A stretch of DNA of 64,000 bases, from assembly GCA_002270565.1 (NCBI GenBank), contig NQMI01000101.1, positions 1 to 64,000 on the forward strand, in the 5' to 3' direction. The translations under genes and the position numbers were made by a program. Positions 44,873 through 57,004 of the stretch are shown here, in pieces. The DNA comes from Stenocarpella maydis. Lineage: Eukaryota; Ascomycota; Sordariomycetes; Diaporthales; Diaporthaceae. How positions within the stretch are numbered: the stretch's first letter is position 1; every line of letters starts with the position of its first letter. The notes under the pieces are model-generated. The model did no database searches and had not been told where the DNA came from. It saw only the letters and a program-made list of their open reading frames with translations.

Positions 44873-46517
44873 TCAGGTAATGGAACAGTGCAGCGGCTGG
44901 ATGAGACAGGAAATATTGTCGTACCACGGCTGCAGCTCAGCGACCTTTTCTGCCTCGCCCCACTCAGCAAGCCAACCCTCAAGCTTGGTGAGCTTCTGGA
45001 AGAGCAGCGGTTTGCCGCCGCCGCGCTTGACCCTCGTGTCAATGGCAGCACGCAGATAAGCCTCAGCTCGCACCCTATCGCCCTCCTCCCTGGCAATCTC
45101 AGCCATGTACAGCTCACAATTCAGCTTCGCGACCAGGCATTTCCCCTCCGGTATTCGCTGCAGCGTAAACATGAGGAGTTTTTTGAGGTAATCTTTAGGA
45201 CCGCCGCGTGCGTCGACCCTCTGCCGCTCCAGCTCGGTGAGGTAGAACAGCTCAACGACAGCCTCGGGCGATCCCTCGCCGTACTCTGCTGCTTTCTGCC
45301 GGCACATATCCCACTGTCCTTTCGCGAGGTGCTGACCTGGAAGGGCGTCATACCCTGCAGACTCGCCCATGTCCAGCCATCGGGGGAAGTTGGCGGCACA
45401 TTCCGGCGTGCCCAGAGCCGTGTCTATTGTCTCTAACAGACACGTCCAGGCTCTCACGGCGAGGGCATTCAGGGTGAGAGTGTCTTGGTCGTCCAAAGCG
45501 GCCAGGCCTTGGAGGACCCTGCGCAGTGGATGATGCTCTGACCAGCCCTTTGAGAGATCAGAGGTCGGGTTCCTGTATCATAACGCCGACTCTGCGGAGG
45601 GGATCAGTCACGTACCAGGTCTGGCTCGGCGGCGGCGGCGGCGGCGTAGTTCACCAGCGCCTTGATGATTCTTCCGACCCTCTTTTGTTGCTCCGGGATG
45701 CTCAGGAGATGGGCGATCATCGTGAAAAGCCTGTTGAGAATCTGGGGAGGCTCGTGGCGAAGCAAGGCGTTTATCTGGCCTGGGACTTTCCTCAGAAGTA
45801 CAGTGGCCTCATCCACCTTGTCGCCCCGGAGGAGATCCCTCAGGAGATGCATTGAGTCTGTCAGCTGTCTCGTCTCGGGATGTGCGGTGCTACCCGAGAC
45901 GAATTCTACGTTTATCATCTGGCCGTGCATGTATCCACGGGTATGGGCCAGCACGGCCTCGGAGATGTACAAGATGTCGGGCGGCCGGATGGAGGGCGGG
46001 CGAGGCGAAGGAGGCAGCCTTGGCTGGGGCCTGGGCCGAGGGGCTGTCTGCACGGCGCTCTTCTTCTTGCGCCGCAGGTGCAGCGCCAGGCGTTCAGAGT
46101 CCACCACGCGTCCCGTGGCCAGCACGACAGGGCGTTTCGTCTCATTCACAGAGCTCATGAGCGACGCGACGTCCTCGGGCGCGGTCCTGATGTTCTTGCC
46201 ATATCCCCACTGCTTGATGCGAACCTTGTACATCTTAGAGCTGGGGGATGTCAGGCAACCGAGGCGGCCGTGGGGGATGTGCGAAATACCTACGAGGCTA
46301 CGAAGTTATGATCCCTGGCCATGATGTCCATGACGTCTTTGAGCTTCTTTCTCTCGTCGATATAGAGGCGTCTGATGGTCGGCCTGTGCCGGCTCCAATC
46401 GGTAGTGCTGGGGCTATGGCTTGCCTCGGCCAACGGCCTCGCTACGCTAGACGTAGGTACAGCTGCCATTGCCGCAGAGTCGCCAGGATGGCAGGCCACG
46501 GTGTATCCGGAGAGCAT
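44873..46517 (-). CDS. Clr5-domain protein
   Basis: Three exons: 46517-46294, 46240-45616 and 45547-44873 (507 aa). Residues about 41-93 form a Clr5 domain split by intron 1: WSRHRPTIRRLYIDERKKLK, then MDIMARDHNFVASSKMYKVR and IKQWGYGKN, matching the fungal consensus of an N-terminal helix-turn-helix-like domain. A basic RRKKKS patch and a Pro/Arg-rich linker (PRPRPQPRLPPSPRPPS) follow. The C-terminal two thirds is helical with TPR-like segments (HPLRRVLQGLAALDDQDTL, LALRAW-type and KDYLKKLLMFTLQRIP). Clr5 was named for a fission-yeast heterochromatin-related factor, but most filamentous-fungal paralogues are uncharacterised. A nuclear regulatory function is inference. Donors GTAGGT and GTACGT and acceptors CCCAG and CAAAG all keep phase. 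Confidence 0.85.
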
Positions 46518-47096
46518 TGCATCTCCTGGGTGGCGTGATGGCTCTGCTCTCCATCGGATCCTTTCGAAATGGTGACGGGAAGCCTGGCGGAAAGCTGGTT
46601 GGCGAAAGGTGGTTGAGGCCAGCTACCCCTGCGGCACTAGCACTCAGCTCCCCTCGCCTGGAACCCTGTCCCTCGGCCCCTAATAATAATAAGTGGACTG
46701 AGGGCTAGGGAAGTTAAGGTTTTACTTTGCAAGCTGGACGCCACAAACTCCGTTATGATATCCGCAAAGGACCAGACAGCCTCCCCCTAATTGTACAATA
46801 GAATCGCTTACATCTCCAACTCCAATGATCGATGCAGGCTGGCCTTGGGGAGGGGTTGTGGGGGGATGGGGGGGGTTGATAAGGCCCCTTTTTGGCTCGT
46901 ACTATGTTCGGGCTATTGCTGCAGCAGGAGTGAGTGGTGATGCTCGTGGTCTTGTCACAGGGCTGAGTATACCAATGGAATAACTGATGAGCAGCGATGC
47001 ATGTTTAGATTGGGGTTCTCACGGGGCAGAATAGAATCAATCCCTTATGCCGGCGACATAGCCATCAAGGCTGCCACATCCACCTCATAGTAGTGT

Positions 47097-47188
47097 ATCT
47101 ACATAGTAAACTACATAGTACACTACATAGCATACTGCACAGTACACTACATAGTATACTGCATAGTACACTACATAGTAAACTACAT
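47097..47188. repeat. 12-bp tandem repeat (CTACATAGTACA-type)
   Basis: About eight consecutive units, mostly 12 nt, vary around CTACATAGTA-C/A-A (including CTGCACAGTACA and CTGCATAGTACA). Two unit types alternate, suggesting a 24-bp higher-order period. Its position is about 410-500 bp upstream of the Sro7 ATG. Confidence 0.85.
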
Positions 47189-47357
47189 ATTACTTGGGCA
47201 TGTTGGAGAACGTGTGAGGAGAGACAGACCGTCAGACCGTCTGGGGTCACCCCTGCCTCCCGCACGGTCCGTACCATCTGAGTGGCAGGACTGACGTAGC
47301 GCTGGTCAGGGCTGCCAAGCAGAGGGGGGTTGAGGCTGAGCTCCAGAGACCCCTCCT

Positions 47358-47401
47358 CTTGCTGGATGCTGTTTGGATGCTGGATGCTGGATGCTGGATG
47401 C
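47358..47401. repeat. GCTGGAT heptamer array
   Basis: Four to five GCTGGAT units with one interruption (tgctggatgctgtttggatg then ctggatgctggatgc). Confidence 0.8.
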
Positions 47402-47598
47402 AAGACCCGCGAGCCTACCTTCCCCACCTTTCCCCCACAGTAAACCGCGACTGGCAGTCTTTTGATCTGATGTCGTGACTTCACCCCTCGCCCTCGCCCT
47501 CTGCCTCGCCCTCTGCCTCTGCGACGGCACCGCATCACGTCGTCGTCAGACCAACCCATCAGCCACTCAGCAGCCAGCCAGGCCGGCGTTCAATCACG

Positions 47599-50500
47599 AT
47601 GGCCTCGTTCCTCCGTGGGAAGCAGTCGGGCATGCAGAAGGACCTATCCGCCGCCATCCTCCCCCACCTCTTCGTCCCGGATGAACAGGCGCGCTTCGGT
47701 ATCAACTCGCAGATCAGGTAGGCCGTCCATTCCCTCAGAGGGACATTGGTGGTTGGGGGGAAGGGGGGGGAGGGGCGCATCAGAAAGCACTCGACAGGGC
47801 TGACTCGATGTCAACAGCTGCCTCGCATACGACCCGGTCCAATCCCTCCTGGCCGTTGGCACCAACGAGTCAAAGTTTGGCAACGGCCAGATATACGTGT
47901 TTGGCCAGAGCCGCATACAGAAATATTTCCAGCACACAAAGCCCGGCTCAATCCGGAGCCTGCACTTCTCCGCCAACAGGCTCGTCAGCCTCAACACCAG
48001 GGGGGAGCTCACAATATGGGACCTCGACACGGCCAAGAGGGTCGCCGGTGGCCCATGTGGCACCGGCGTCGTCAGCGTGGTTACAGATCCCATGCTTGAC
48101 TGGGCCCTCATCGGCCAGTCAAGCGGGGACGTCTCGGCTTACGACCTGGACCGCGAGCGCCTGTCTCCTTTCCGCACCCCAAACCTCTGGCGGGAAAAGG
48201 ACCCGAAGGCCACCATGGCACACCTCGTCTCCATTCAGTTGCACCCACGCGACATCGGCAAGCTGCTGATAGCCTACACCCACGGCGCCGTCATCTACTC
48301 CTTCAAGCAGAACAAGGCAACCAACTTCTTCGAGTATGTCTTGCCCCCAGGCGCTCCCGGCGCCAACTCGGAAAACGTCGACTCCCTGCGCAGGCCGAGG
48401 TTGTTACATGCTGCCTGGCACCCTACCGGAACCTTCATCCTGACCGCCCACGAGGACGGGAGTCTCGTATTCTGGGACCCCAAGGACGGCCGTGTCGTCA
48501 TGGCGAGGTCCTTGTACGAGACCAACGTCGACCAGGCAACCTCGAGTCCTCCGCCCCCGAGGCTCATCCAGCCCTTCACCAAGATCTCGTGGTGCTGCAA
48601 GGAGAACCCTGACGACACGGCTCTCCTTATCGCTGGTGGGCAGGCAGTGGATGAGCCGCAGAAGGGCTTGACCTTCATGGAGTTGGGCCAGACCCCGGTC
48701 TACGCCACCTCGTCCTGGCAGGCACTCGGCGATCACTTCAAGGGCAAACGCCAACAACTACTACCCATACCGCCTGGGACCGACATTACCAACTACTGCT
48801 TGATCCCACGGTCCTCGCCTCACTTCGCCGGGGCTCAGGATCCCATCGCAATCCTGGCCACGCTGTCCTCGGGTGAGCTGATCACCATGAGCTTCCCTTC
48901 TGGATACCCCATCAGCCCCACCAATCAGCTTCACCCCTCGTTGTCTTTCGTTCATCCCTTCGTCACCAAGTTCGCAGTCTCGACTCTAGACCGCACTCGG
49001 TGGCTCGGCATGATGGAGAAACGCAGCAAAGGAGAGGATCTTGTCAAGGGAGGCGCCGAGGCCCCGAAGCCACGAAGGCGATATGAAGGTCGAAACATCA
49101 TCCAGGTGGCCCATGCTGACAGCACCATTCGCCTCTGGGACCTCGGGCATGCTGATGAGATGGAAAACCCCACACAACTGCAGGTTGATCTGTCCAGGGC
49201 TCTCGACCGATTTGAAAATGTCGACGTTTCTGCCATGCACCTAGCCCCAAACAGTGGTGACTTCGCAGCCGGCACTGTTAGCGGCGATGTCGTCATCTAC
49301 CGCTGGGGCGTAAACCACAGCTTCGGTCAGGAAGATAACAAGCAGCTCGAGAACAACCCCGGCGGCCTGGTTGACATCAGCTCGAGGACCGAGCCATCCT
49401 TGAAAGAAGGTCTCCAGCCTTTTGTCTTGTATGAGACTGCACAAGGGCCTGTCACCGCTCTCTGCGTATCTGATGTTGGTTTCGTAGCTGTTGGGTCCGA
49501 GGGCGGTGGTATTAGCATCATCGACCTGCGTGGGCCGGCCGTCATTTTCAAGGCTTCGATGGCGGAGCTCGCGCACAAGGAAAAGAGGTCGTCCTTCCTT
49601 AGGGGACACTCGAGCGCGACTGCGACTAAAGACTACCCAGTCGCCATCGAGTTTGGAATCATGACGCTTGATGATGACAGTTATTCCAGCATAGCATGCT
49701 TTGTGGGCACCGCTCAGGGTAAGGTGGCCACGTTCAAGCTCCTGCCCTCTGGCAACAGCTACTCAGCCAAGCTGGCTGGTGTAGCGAACCTTGGCGACAA
49801 AGTCATTGCTATCTGTCCAATACAAACAGACACCGGCCGTCCCGCTGTAGCTACTCCTGAAGTCATGGGTGGTCTCAGAAACGGTGAGCATGTTAACGGC
49901 GTGCTAGTAGTCGGTAAGTGTTCTCCAACCAACCCCCCCCCCTTACCACCCGGTTGCTTTGTGAAATGGACATTCATTTACGCGTCCCAGCGACCCAAAC
50001 CGAGGCCCGCATATTCAAGCCTGCCAGTTCCAAGGGTGCCTCCAAGTCATTTGACGATGTCCTCTGCGACGCAGCCGCCGTCACCGAGTTCGAGCTGCAT
50101 GGTTTCGCATTGATAGCAACCTTCGGGGACGGGAGCGCTCGCGTGTTTTCTCTCCCGGGCCTGAAGGAGCTCAGCAAGGCCCCGCTCCCTATGCTCGACC
50201 CGACTAGGAGCACTAGCAATATCGTCGCCCCGACTGGGGACATCATCGGGTGGGCCGGGCCTTCTGAGCTTGTCGTCATCCCCGTATGGGGTACTGGCAA
50301 GGGCAAGGATGCTCTCAACAACGACGACAAGCTCGTAAATCCCGAGGCCGTCATACCCCCGCGCCCAACGATCTCCAACGTGCAGTGGTTGTCCGGGACG
50401 CAATACGTATCGCCCACAGATCTCGACCTGCTGATTGGTGGGCCCGACAGGCCGGCCTCGAAACGAATGATCGAGGCGGCGGAGGAGGAGGCGAGGCTGG

Positions 50501-50733
50501 CTAGGAGAGGCCCGGCAGCAGGTCCTTCCGGGAGTGGGGCAGCAAATCAGGAGGGATGGGGGGAGTACCTGCAGCGACAGCTCAATGAAAGAACGGAGAA
50601 ACTAAACCTCATGGGAGACAACATGGAGAGCCTCAACGACCAGAGTCAGGGTTGGGCTGATGATGTTAACAAATTCATTGGCAAGCAGAAGAGGAATGTG
50701 GTTATGGGAGGGCTAAAGTCCAAATTCTTCTGA
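47599..50733 (+). CDS. sro7: Sro7/tomosyn (Lgl-family) exocytosis WD40 protein
   Basis: Three exons: 47599-47717, 47818-49913 and 49991-50733 (985 aa); introns GTAGGC..AACAG and GTAAGT..CCCAG, both phase-consistent. It opens with MASFLRGKQSGMQKDLSAAI, then FGINSQISCLAYDPVQSLLAVGT, the first blade of a tandem pair of WD40 propellers (LSLNTRGELTIWDLD-, ATHEDGSLVFWDPKDG- and DSTIRLWDLGHAD-like repeats). The C-terminal Lgl_C part (VTEFELHGFALIATFGDGS) and a final coiled segment (EYLQRQLNERTEKLN, MESLNDQSQGWADDVNKF) resemble the R-SNARE-like tail of tomosyn. The family binds the t-SNARE Sec9 and the Rab Sec4 and controls vesicle fusion at growing tips. No catalytic activity is expected. Confidence 0.93.
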
Positions 50734-50911
50734 TTCCGGCGCTCAGCTGGTCCTCTTCTTCTTCTTCTCATTTTTCCCCCTCCTTTTAAGCGGCACGGCA
50801 CGGCTTAGAGATATCCAGGTCTTTTACTGATCTTATCATTTGGCTAGTTTATCACTCTCAAATTAAACATGTATTAACTTGCTACACTCTAGTCAAGGTC
50901 CTATAGAAGCC

Positions 50912-51148
50912 CTAGGCCTTGGCTGACGAATAATACCACACCAGCGGGCTTAGCACAGTGGCTACCAGAACGCACGTGGCACAACAGAGCCCCGTTATCA
51001 CCAGGTTCGCCGTTGCGCTGCTAGGGCTTATATTATCGTATCTCATGTGCTCGGCCGCCCAGCCCAGGCCGGCTATACATATTGCATGGACCGCTACAAA
51101 GGCGACGAGCAAGCAGGAGACGTTGCCGTCCGAGTGTGACTTTGGCAT
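50912..51148 (-). CDS. Small two-TM hypothetical protein
   Basis: A 78-aa single-exon frame with two clear hydrophobic segments: CLLVAFVAVHAICIAGLGWA (about residues 12-31) and a second at about 49-72 (LVITGLCCATCVLVATVLSP), joined by a short polar loop (HMRYDNISPSS). It is immediately convergent with Sro7 (stop to stop about 180 bp). I do not recognise it. The balanced polar termini and two well-formed TM helices make it more gene-like than the surrounding frames, but it could be chance. Confidence 0.42.
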   Translation of the reverse strand: MPKSHSDGNVSCLLVAFVAVHAICIAGLGWAAEHMRYDNISPSSATANLVITGLCCATCVLVATVLSPLVWYYSSAKA

Positions 51149-51787
51149 AGCCCCAAATTTAAAGTGTCTGCTATTTCTTTTCTGTTGGCCTCGGAGGCTA
51201 CGTTTCTTGGTCCTTGAGTAATCGAATTCTGCGTGCCGTAATGTTCCTAGTAAGGATCAATTCAAATAAGAGGGTGGGAATAATGGCCTGTCAGGTTTGT
51301 TTTATGTACTCTCCAGGCCTGAGTGACTGCTTACCTTCAATTGCTTGTCATGCCTCACAAGTCACAAGAGGCTGGGCAAGGCCCGCATGCTGTGACTCCG
51401 TACGCTACTGAACGCCCCTATTTTCCAGCAGACACGAGGCTTACCATCACGGTCACATGCAGGCAGCCTTGGGTGTGGTTCAAAGAGCCACCTGGTTTTC
51501 ATACTTTATCAAGGGAACTTCGGCACGTATGATACAGTCATGTGGCTCATCGTGACTCAACACCGTCGAGCCAACGTGCCCTGGGTCTGAGTTATCTTCA
51601 TATTTTGACCTAGCACGATATTCAAATGCCGACCTCACAAGGCAGGAAACAATTCTCACAGCTATCAGTGCAAATTTAAGCTGATTGAACTAGAATTTGA
51701 TTGCCATTGCAGAGTTTCAATTCTTTCAATTATTATAGTAACCCGAGTCCTCAATTGCCCGCCCAAGCATCACAATTACACTTGATA
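51149..51787. other. Intergenic, AT-rich, no gene seen
   Basis: The segment 51600-51780 is noticeably AT-rich. No frame supported. Confidence 0.6.
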
Positions 51788-52381
51788 CTATGAGTCACTG
51801 TCCTCCGGCTCGCCTTCGGATTCCTCGTCGAGATGTTCCTCCAACTCCTGGGCCAGTGTTAAAGGGCCCGGATGGGCCCTCGGGTTTTGGCCAGTCGCCG
51901 TTCCATGAAATGGGTCCACGCCATTGTCGGCGGCCCGCGTAGGCTTACCAGCCGAGTGATCCTGGGTACTGCTTGGCCCCGAGCTCTCTGCGTCGGGCCC
52001 ACCAGACGGTGCAGGCTTCTTGAGGGGTGTGTGAATGTCCTCCCATATCCTCCGGAAGGCCTCCGGGTTTGGGCCATCACGCAGAGTCCTGTTCTGCAGC
52101 CTCAGGTTGTGAATTATTGTGTCCTGGTGACCTGCCAATGCTTCGAGAGAGTCCACCAGCTCAGTTACTTGCTGCACCTGAGCCTCGAGGTCTGCGATCC
52201 GCAGGACCATAACCTCGTGGTTGGTCGCCTTGGAGGCTTCAAACTCGCTCCACCTCCTCGTACCGAACGGGTGTGGATTCTGCGCTGCCTGGCCCACGGG
52301 GCGGATGGGCCTCCAGCGCTTGATGAAGCTAAAGAGGGAGGTGAAGACGAACTTAATTGATTCCCACGTTGCAAAAGGCAT
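51788..52381 (-). CDS. Hypothetical coiled-coil protein with hydrophobic N-terminus
   Basis: A 197-aa single-exon frame from the ATG at 52381. The first 22 residues (FATWESIKFVFTSLFSFIKR) are amphipathic/hydrophobic and followed by a basic WRPIRP patch, suggesting peripheral membrane attachment. Residues about 50-100 are a heptad-like coiled coil (MVLRIADLEAQVQQVTELVD, then LEALAGHQDTIIHNLRLQNR). The C-terminus is Ser/Pro-rich and ends in a strongly acidic stretch (EELEEHLDEESEGEPEDSDS). I recognise no family. Codon-position bias and the ordered layout (anchor, coil, acidic tail) support a real gene. Confidence 0.6.
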   Translation of the reverse strand: MPFATWESIKFVFTSLFSFIKRWRPIRPVGQAAQNPHPFGTRRWSEFEASKATNHEVMVLRIADLEAQVQQVTELVDSLEALAGHQDTIIHNLRLQNRTLRDGPNPEAFRRIWEDIHTPLKKPAPSGGPDAESSGPSSTQDHSAGKPTRAADNGVDPFHGTATGQNPRAHPGPLTLAQELEEHLDEESEGEPEDSDS

Positions 52382-53850
52382 TTTAAAATAGTATATTCCG
52401 ATGTTATCCGTGAGATGGCCCTGATTCCTTTCCAGAAGGCGTTCGGGGCGGTATTGGATTCACCGTGCTGGGTCTGTCGCTGGCCTTCTTGGGATGATGG
52501 GTATAATCATGGCTTTTTATGTGCTATAGCACCCACGGGATAGAGCTCCCCAACAATGCAATGCAGGACAATAAACAGCCTTGTCGTGCTCCTCTCGAGC
52601 GCAACAAAGAACGAGAAGCCACATGGCCTTGCCAAAAAAGCCGGTGCATGGTCGGTTCTCAGCCATGGACATGGAGCTTTGTGGTTGCTCGCTGCCACAA
52701 ATGGCCCATTGTACGCGCTGTGGGTGGCTGCGATCACAATGGTTACGGGGTTGGGCGGGCAGTCCAAGCCAGTGTGGGGCGAAATCCGTGTTATACGATT
52801 GGCCAAAAATACCACGCTTGGGACACCTACTCTTGCTCTGAGGCACTTCCAAGAATCTAGCAGGCACAGTCATCTGTCTCGCGTCACTCAGCTATATACC
52901 TGGGTAAATCGACTCGAAAATCAGCCCTGGGAAGCATCGCGTAACGATATGCAGTCATCGGGTCTTCACTTCGCGTGCTCGCATCCATCTACGCTCCCGT
53001 GGCACGCCTCCCTGGCAGCGGATCCTACTACCTTGTTCTCATCCAGAAACGAGAGTTCTGGGCCCGACTAAGAGATTTAGGCACTCAGATGCGCTCATGT
53101 CGACGCCCAAGCTATACAGTACGTGACCAGACCGATATTGTTGCGACAGGGGCCCCTGGAATAGCGTGGGCACCCTGGGTGAGTGGCCTCGAGAAGCGGC
53201 GCATTCCCGAGGGCTGCAGGTTAATAAATTGCGACACCAGTGAAGCCTGCCAACGAAGTGCGGCCGCATTCTCGCATCTCACCCAAGACGCACCTATCGG
53301 TGAGCTCCGGGCCCAGGTATAGACTGGGCAGCCTCGCGGCCTGTGTCGCGGGGGACAGCTGGTGATCCCACCAGGCCTTCACCCGTTTCTTTCGCCCTGC
53401 TCCATTGGACTTTCGAGCCGGCCCCGGCCATTGAGTGGTTTCTACAAGGCGCAGTTCCTGCACCCCCCCAGGCGGGTCTGGCCTCGGGCGCATGCGATCT
53501 TCAGCTTGTGCGGGCATTGTGCCTCGAGGAGACCACCATCCACCGCCAGCTCTCGGGCTATCAACCGAGCTTCGTATCTACCGGAATTCCTGACGGTAGC
53601 ATGAAGACGCCAGTACCGTGACGCAATTGAGGCATAAATCCACCGTACCAAGCCCACAGTGCTCATGTAGGCCTTGTTTGCCCAGCGCCATCATCAAACC
53701 GCGCCTCTTTTTTTCGTATATAAAGGATGCTACGGCTTGGGTATTTCGAATTTGCATCTCCAATGCAAGCGAGGAACTCATCCTCAAATTCAGACACAGG
53801 TTCCCCGCCAAAAGAGGCATTCTATTTCTTACTATACAACATCTGCCATC
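52382..53850. other. Intergenic, no gene seen
   Basis: 1.5 kb between the coiled-coil gene and the small two-exon gene. Several overlapping 80-170 codon frames (for example 52556-53071) are not supported by composition. Confidence 0.55.
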
Positions 53851-54158
53851 ATGTCCGAGACTCGGTCCTCCTCGCTCGACATCAACCTGAGCACGAACGA
53901 TGGGTAGGTCGCCCCTGAGGATGGTGGGAGCGAGCCCCCCCCCCTAACCATTCCAGTTCGCAAATCCGACCGGGTCCGGCGCCAGAAGAGCTGCAGAAGC
54001 TTCAGGACGAACGGTTGAGGTTGTACACGGCCGACAGGAACGGGGGTTTCATAGAGCGCATCTGGCACCGAGCGAAGGGCCAGGGCCAGGCTCGCCCTCC
54101 CGCCCATGACGGAAATGAACAGGCGGTTTCTCGTCGCAAAGGAGGCGCGGGCGTATAG
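53851..54158 (+). CDS. Small two-exon hypothetical protein
   Basis: Exon 1 (53851-53903) and exon 2 (53957-54158) encode 84 aa. The 53-nt intron is textbook: GTAGGT donor, CCCTAACC branch site and TTCCAG acceptor, with matching phase. The protein begins MSETRSSSLDINLSTNDG, continues with PAPEELQKLQDERLRLYTAD (an amphipathic helix), then RNGGFIERIWHRAKGQGQ, and ends basic. No signal peptide or TM segment. The start is preceded by CATCTGCCATC and an upstream TATA-like TATATAAAG at about 53719. I do not recognise the family. The quality of the intron is the main evidence. Confidence 0.65.
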
Positions 54159-57004
54159 TATAGATGGGGAGTCTCGATGGGCCTCGGGGCTGGTGGTACG
54201 GTGGCCGGGCTCACCCGGCGTCAGGCCAAATTACGCTGGGCTCATCCCTGCATCAGCACCCTTGTTGTGCTCCCACATGAGTATATCTCGCAGGAATAGC
54301 TCAGATCACTGTTTCTGTCACATGGATATTAGTCATTTCATTGGCGGCCACGGCTATACTCTCCCTTGACGAGTTTCCCTGGAGTTCCTCTGAGGAGACC
54401 AGCCACTCCATGAAGCTCCGGCTGAGAGTTTTCTCGCTTAGGACTGACTGCTGTGCGGTGGCGGCGAAAGCCGATGGGATTTTGGTCAACCGGGGTTGGA
54501 GTCTGGTGGTATTGGACGTTGTGGGATGATACACGACTTATGCGCCTTATTAAATTTATACTGCAGTTGAGTCTGGCCCCTGGGTAGGACCTGGTACCTG
54601 TTCAATTTCGCACTGGCGATCAATATATCTAGGTATTAAAGGCAGCAGTTCCAGTGACGGGGTGGGAACCTCGGGGAGAGACCAGCTTGTCAACCACTCT
54701 TGCTATGGCTACATGCTGTTTGCATCATGTAGGATTCACGACTGCACTTCCCATATGAAAATCCGTGGACAGTTTCTTTTTTGACGGCTTGAGACTTTCT
54801 TGCGAACCAATGTGATCGGGTCCTTGATACTCATACTGGAGTAATTTGGTGACATGTCATGGCCGAGGGTCCTCGAACTCCGTCTTTGGGGTCGAGAATC
54901 AAGACGCTCCCACACCAGAATCACTACCCATAGGTGCTGATCTGCACAATCGACCCTTCTGCCTTCCATTGCTAAATGAGCGCCATGACCGGCCCCCACG
55001 ACGGCCGTGGATGAAAAGGGTGGCCAGAGAGATTTGCCGCGTGCCGGGCCATACAGGCGCTTCGTAGCCTGCTCTTGTGGTCTTCCCCGTCGGTTTCAGC
55101 CCTACAAGCCAGTCATACGGTGGCGTGCATGTGCAGCATGTCTCGGACGCCGAGGACTTGTGTGAGAGGCCTCTTGATTCGTCCGGGCTACAAAGTAAGG
55201 ACACGATACTGGTGCCTTGTAAATACAAGGATCTCGGTACCGAAGAGCTGGCACAGCACCACACACACCATCCCGTCAACGTGCAGGTGCCAGCACTCCT
55301 GGTCTCTGCTTCTGGTTGTCACGTTGCACAGTGCCCACGGCGATCTTGTCTGAAATGGGCATCGGTGCGTCGAATGTGAGCAGGTTCGTATGGCGAAGCT
55401 GAAAATACTGAGAGGAAACGGCCCAGAGGATGCGCCATCCTATCGGACCCCGCCTCTCGCCCACCCAGCGAGAGGAGCACGACACCACAATCATATTGGT
55501 CCACGTGAATTCCGCATAACACACCCACGTCAGCACCCCATGGTATGCAGTCCGCGGCCCATAGCAGCAGAGGAGAAGTGATAATTCACATCTCAGAAGT
55601 CAGCCTTTGCTACGTCCTGGGCCGGGCCACCCAGTTCTCACAACCTCTCCGTACTACTGCCCACCTTCCAGGTAACAGGCCTCACGGACTGGACCGTCCC
55701 AACAACGGGGATGGTGCCGAAGGCCGATGGTCCTAGCATAGGGCAACAAGCGAGTGTGGGCAGGATCTTGCGTCCCCATGCGAAAACTCTCCCGCACTAC
55801 CACCGGCCAATACGGCCAGCACCAAGTAGCTAGCGAACCCCGAATATTGATTTGTTTTGTTTTCAATCAAACCACCAGCCTAATGTACCCACCCAGGGGG
55901 CTACGTAGCGCCCAGGGGGAGGGCTATACGACAACCAGAGGGAGCATCCCACGGAGGGCCCAGAGAGAACACCTAGAGGAGCGGCCAGGTAGAGGGTATA
56001 GGCGGCTATAATGAATTAAAATATATTTTGTTGGCAAGGAGGACTAAAGGTGCTATTTGGTGAGCTATTGAGGTATGGTGATTTTTTAGATTTGCAAACA
56101 GTGCTGGCTAGAGACCTCCGTACGACAGTAATCATGATGTCTGTGCCAGGATCCTTCACCTTTTGCATGACCCGAGGACTTCAGAATAGTACCCAAGTAT
56201 GTTATGAGGACGCATGACAGTGTGAAACGCAACGACCCTGTCATTACCAACTGACCAGTGCTAAATTGAGCCTCTGAGTGACATCTGTCGTCTTGCTGAG
56301 CTGCTCAGAAATCACCAGGAATGGCTTCAGGCTGTTGAGAGCCGCGGTAAGATGCTCTGCGCAGGCTTCCTGGTAAGCCAGCCCCTGGGTGATTGTGAAC
56401 TCCTCGCCAGGCTTGACTCGTTCAGTGCCTTCAGCCGCCATCTCGAACCACCCAGTGTCTGCTGCTCCTGGAGATGAGTCTCTTGGAAGATATGGGTCAA
56501 GTCAGATGAGTAGAACAAATACCGAGCCCGCGATTTGACGGAGTGGGGTCGAAAGTATGCAAGTAGGTAAGGTCTCGTGGGTGCAGGTTCTCACCAAGTT
56601 CCCTCTCCGTCACACTGACCGGTTCATGAGACCTAGAAATGGCACACCATCCAATTACAACTCTCGGCTGCCAAATACATGGGTTTCTCATGGATCGTAT
56701 TGCTCGGCCCCAATGAGAGGACCAACCAGAGCAGTTGTGCTGAGAGAGTCATTCTTGCAAGCAGTAGATACTGACCTCGAAGTCCACGGTACGGGCCGCG
56801 TGTCAACCAAGCCTGCTACCAAGACAATAGCTTTATTTGTTCTAAATTCGTACTTTGCGGTCGAAGAAGACCCCAGCCCTACGTTCACACTGTGTCATTA
56901 AACGCAGTCGATTTGTCACCGCCCGACCCCTCCAGCCCTCTCTTTCAACAGGCTGGCTTCCGTAAAATTCCTCAGACGTTCAGGGATAGCTCATGACGTT
57001 TCGA
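54159..57004. other. Long intergenic region, possible coding relic at its right part
   Basis: 2.8 kb without a firm gene. On the minus strand at 56244-56441 (open from about 56500) a frame reads ADTGWFEMAAEGTERVKPGE, then QGLAYQEACAEHLTAALNSL, then LNLALVSW and a stop. It looks protein-like but has no good start or upstream exon. A TA-rich stretch lies at 56010-56035. Confidence 0.4.

Larger units (their letters stand above)
46518..47598. other. Intergenic, repeat-bearing
   Basis: Divergent upstream region of the Clr5 and Sro7 genes. It contains a 12-bp array, a GCTGGAT array and a CT-rich stretch (CCCTCGCCCTCTGCC)n at about 47480-47520 just before the Sro7 start. No gene seen. Confidence 0.6.

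Noticed and set aside
50940..51030. Possible tRNA gene (A-box-like TTAGCACAGTGGC and GGTTCGCCG)
   Set aside because: The ends do not pair as an acceptor stem and the B-box lacks the invariant A.
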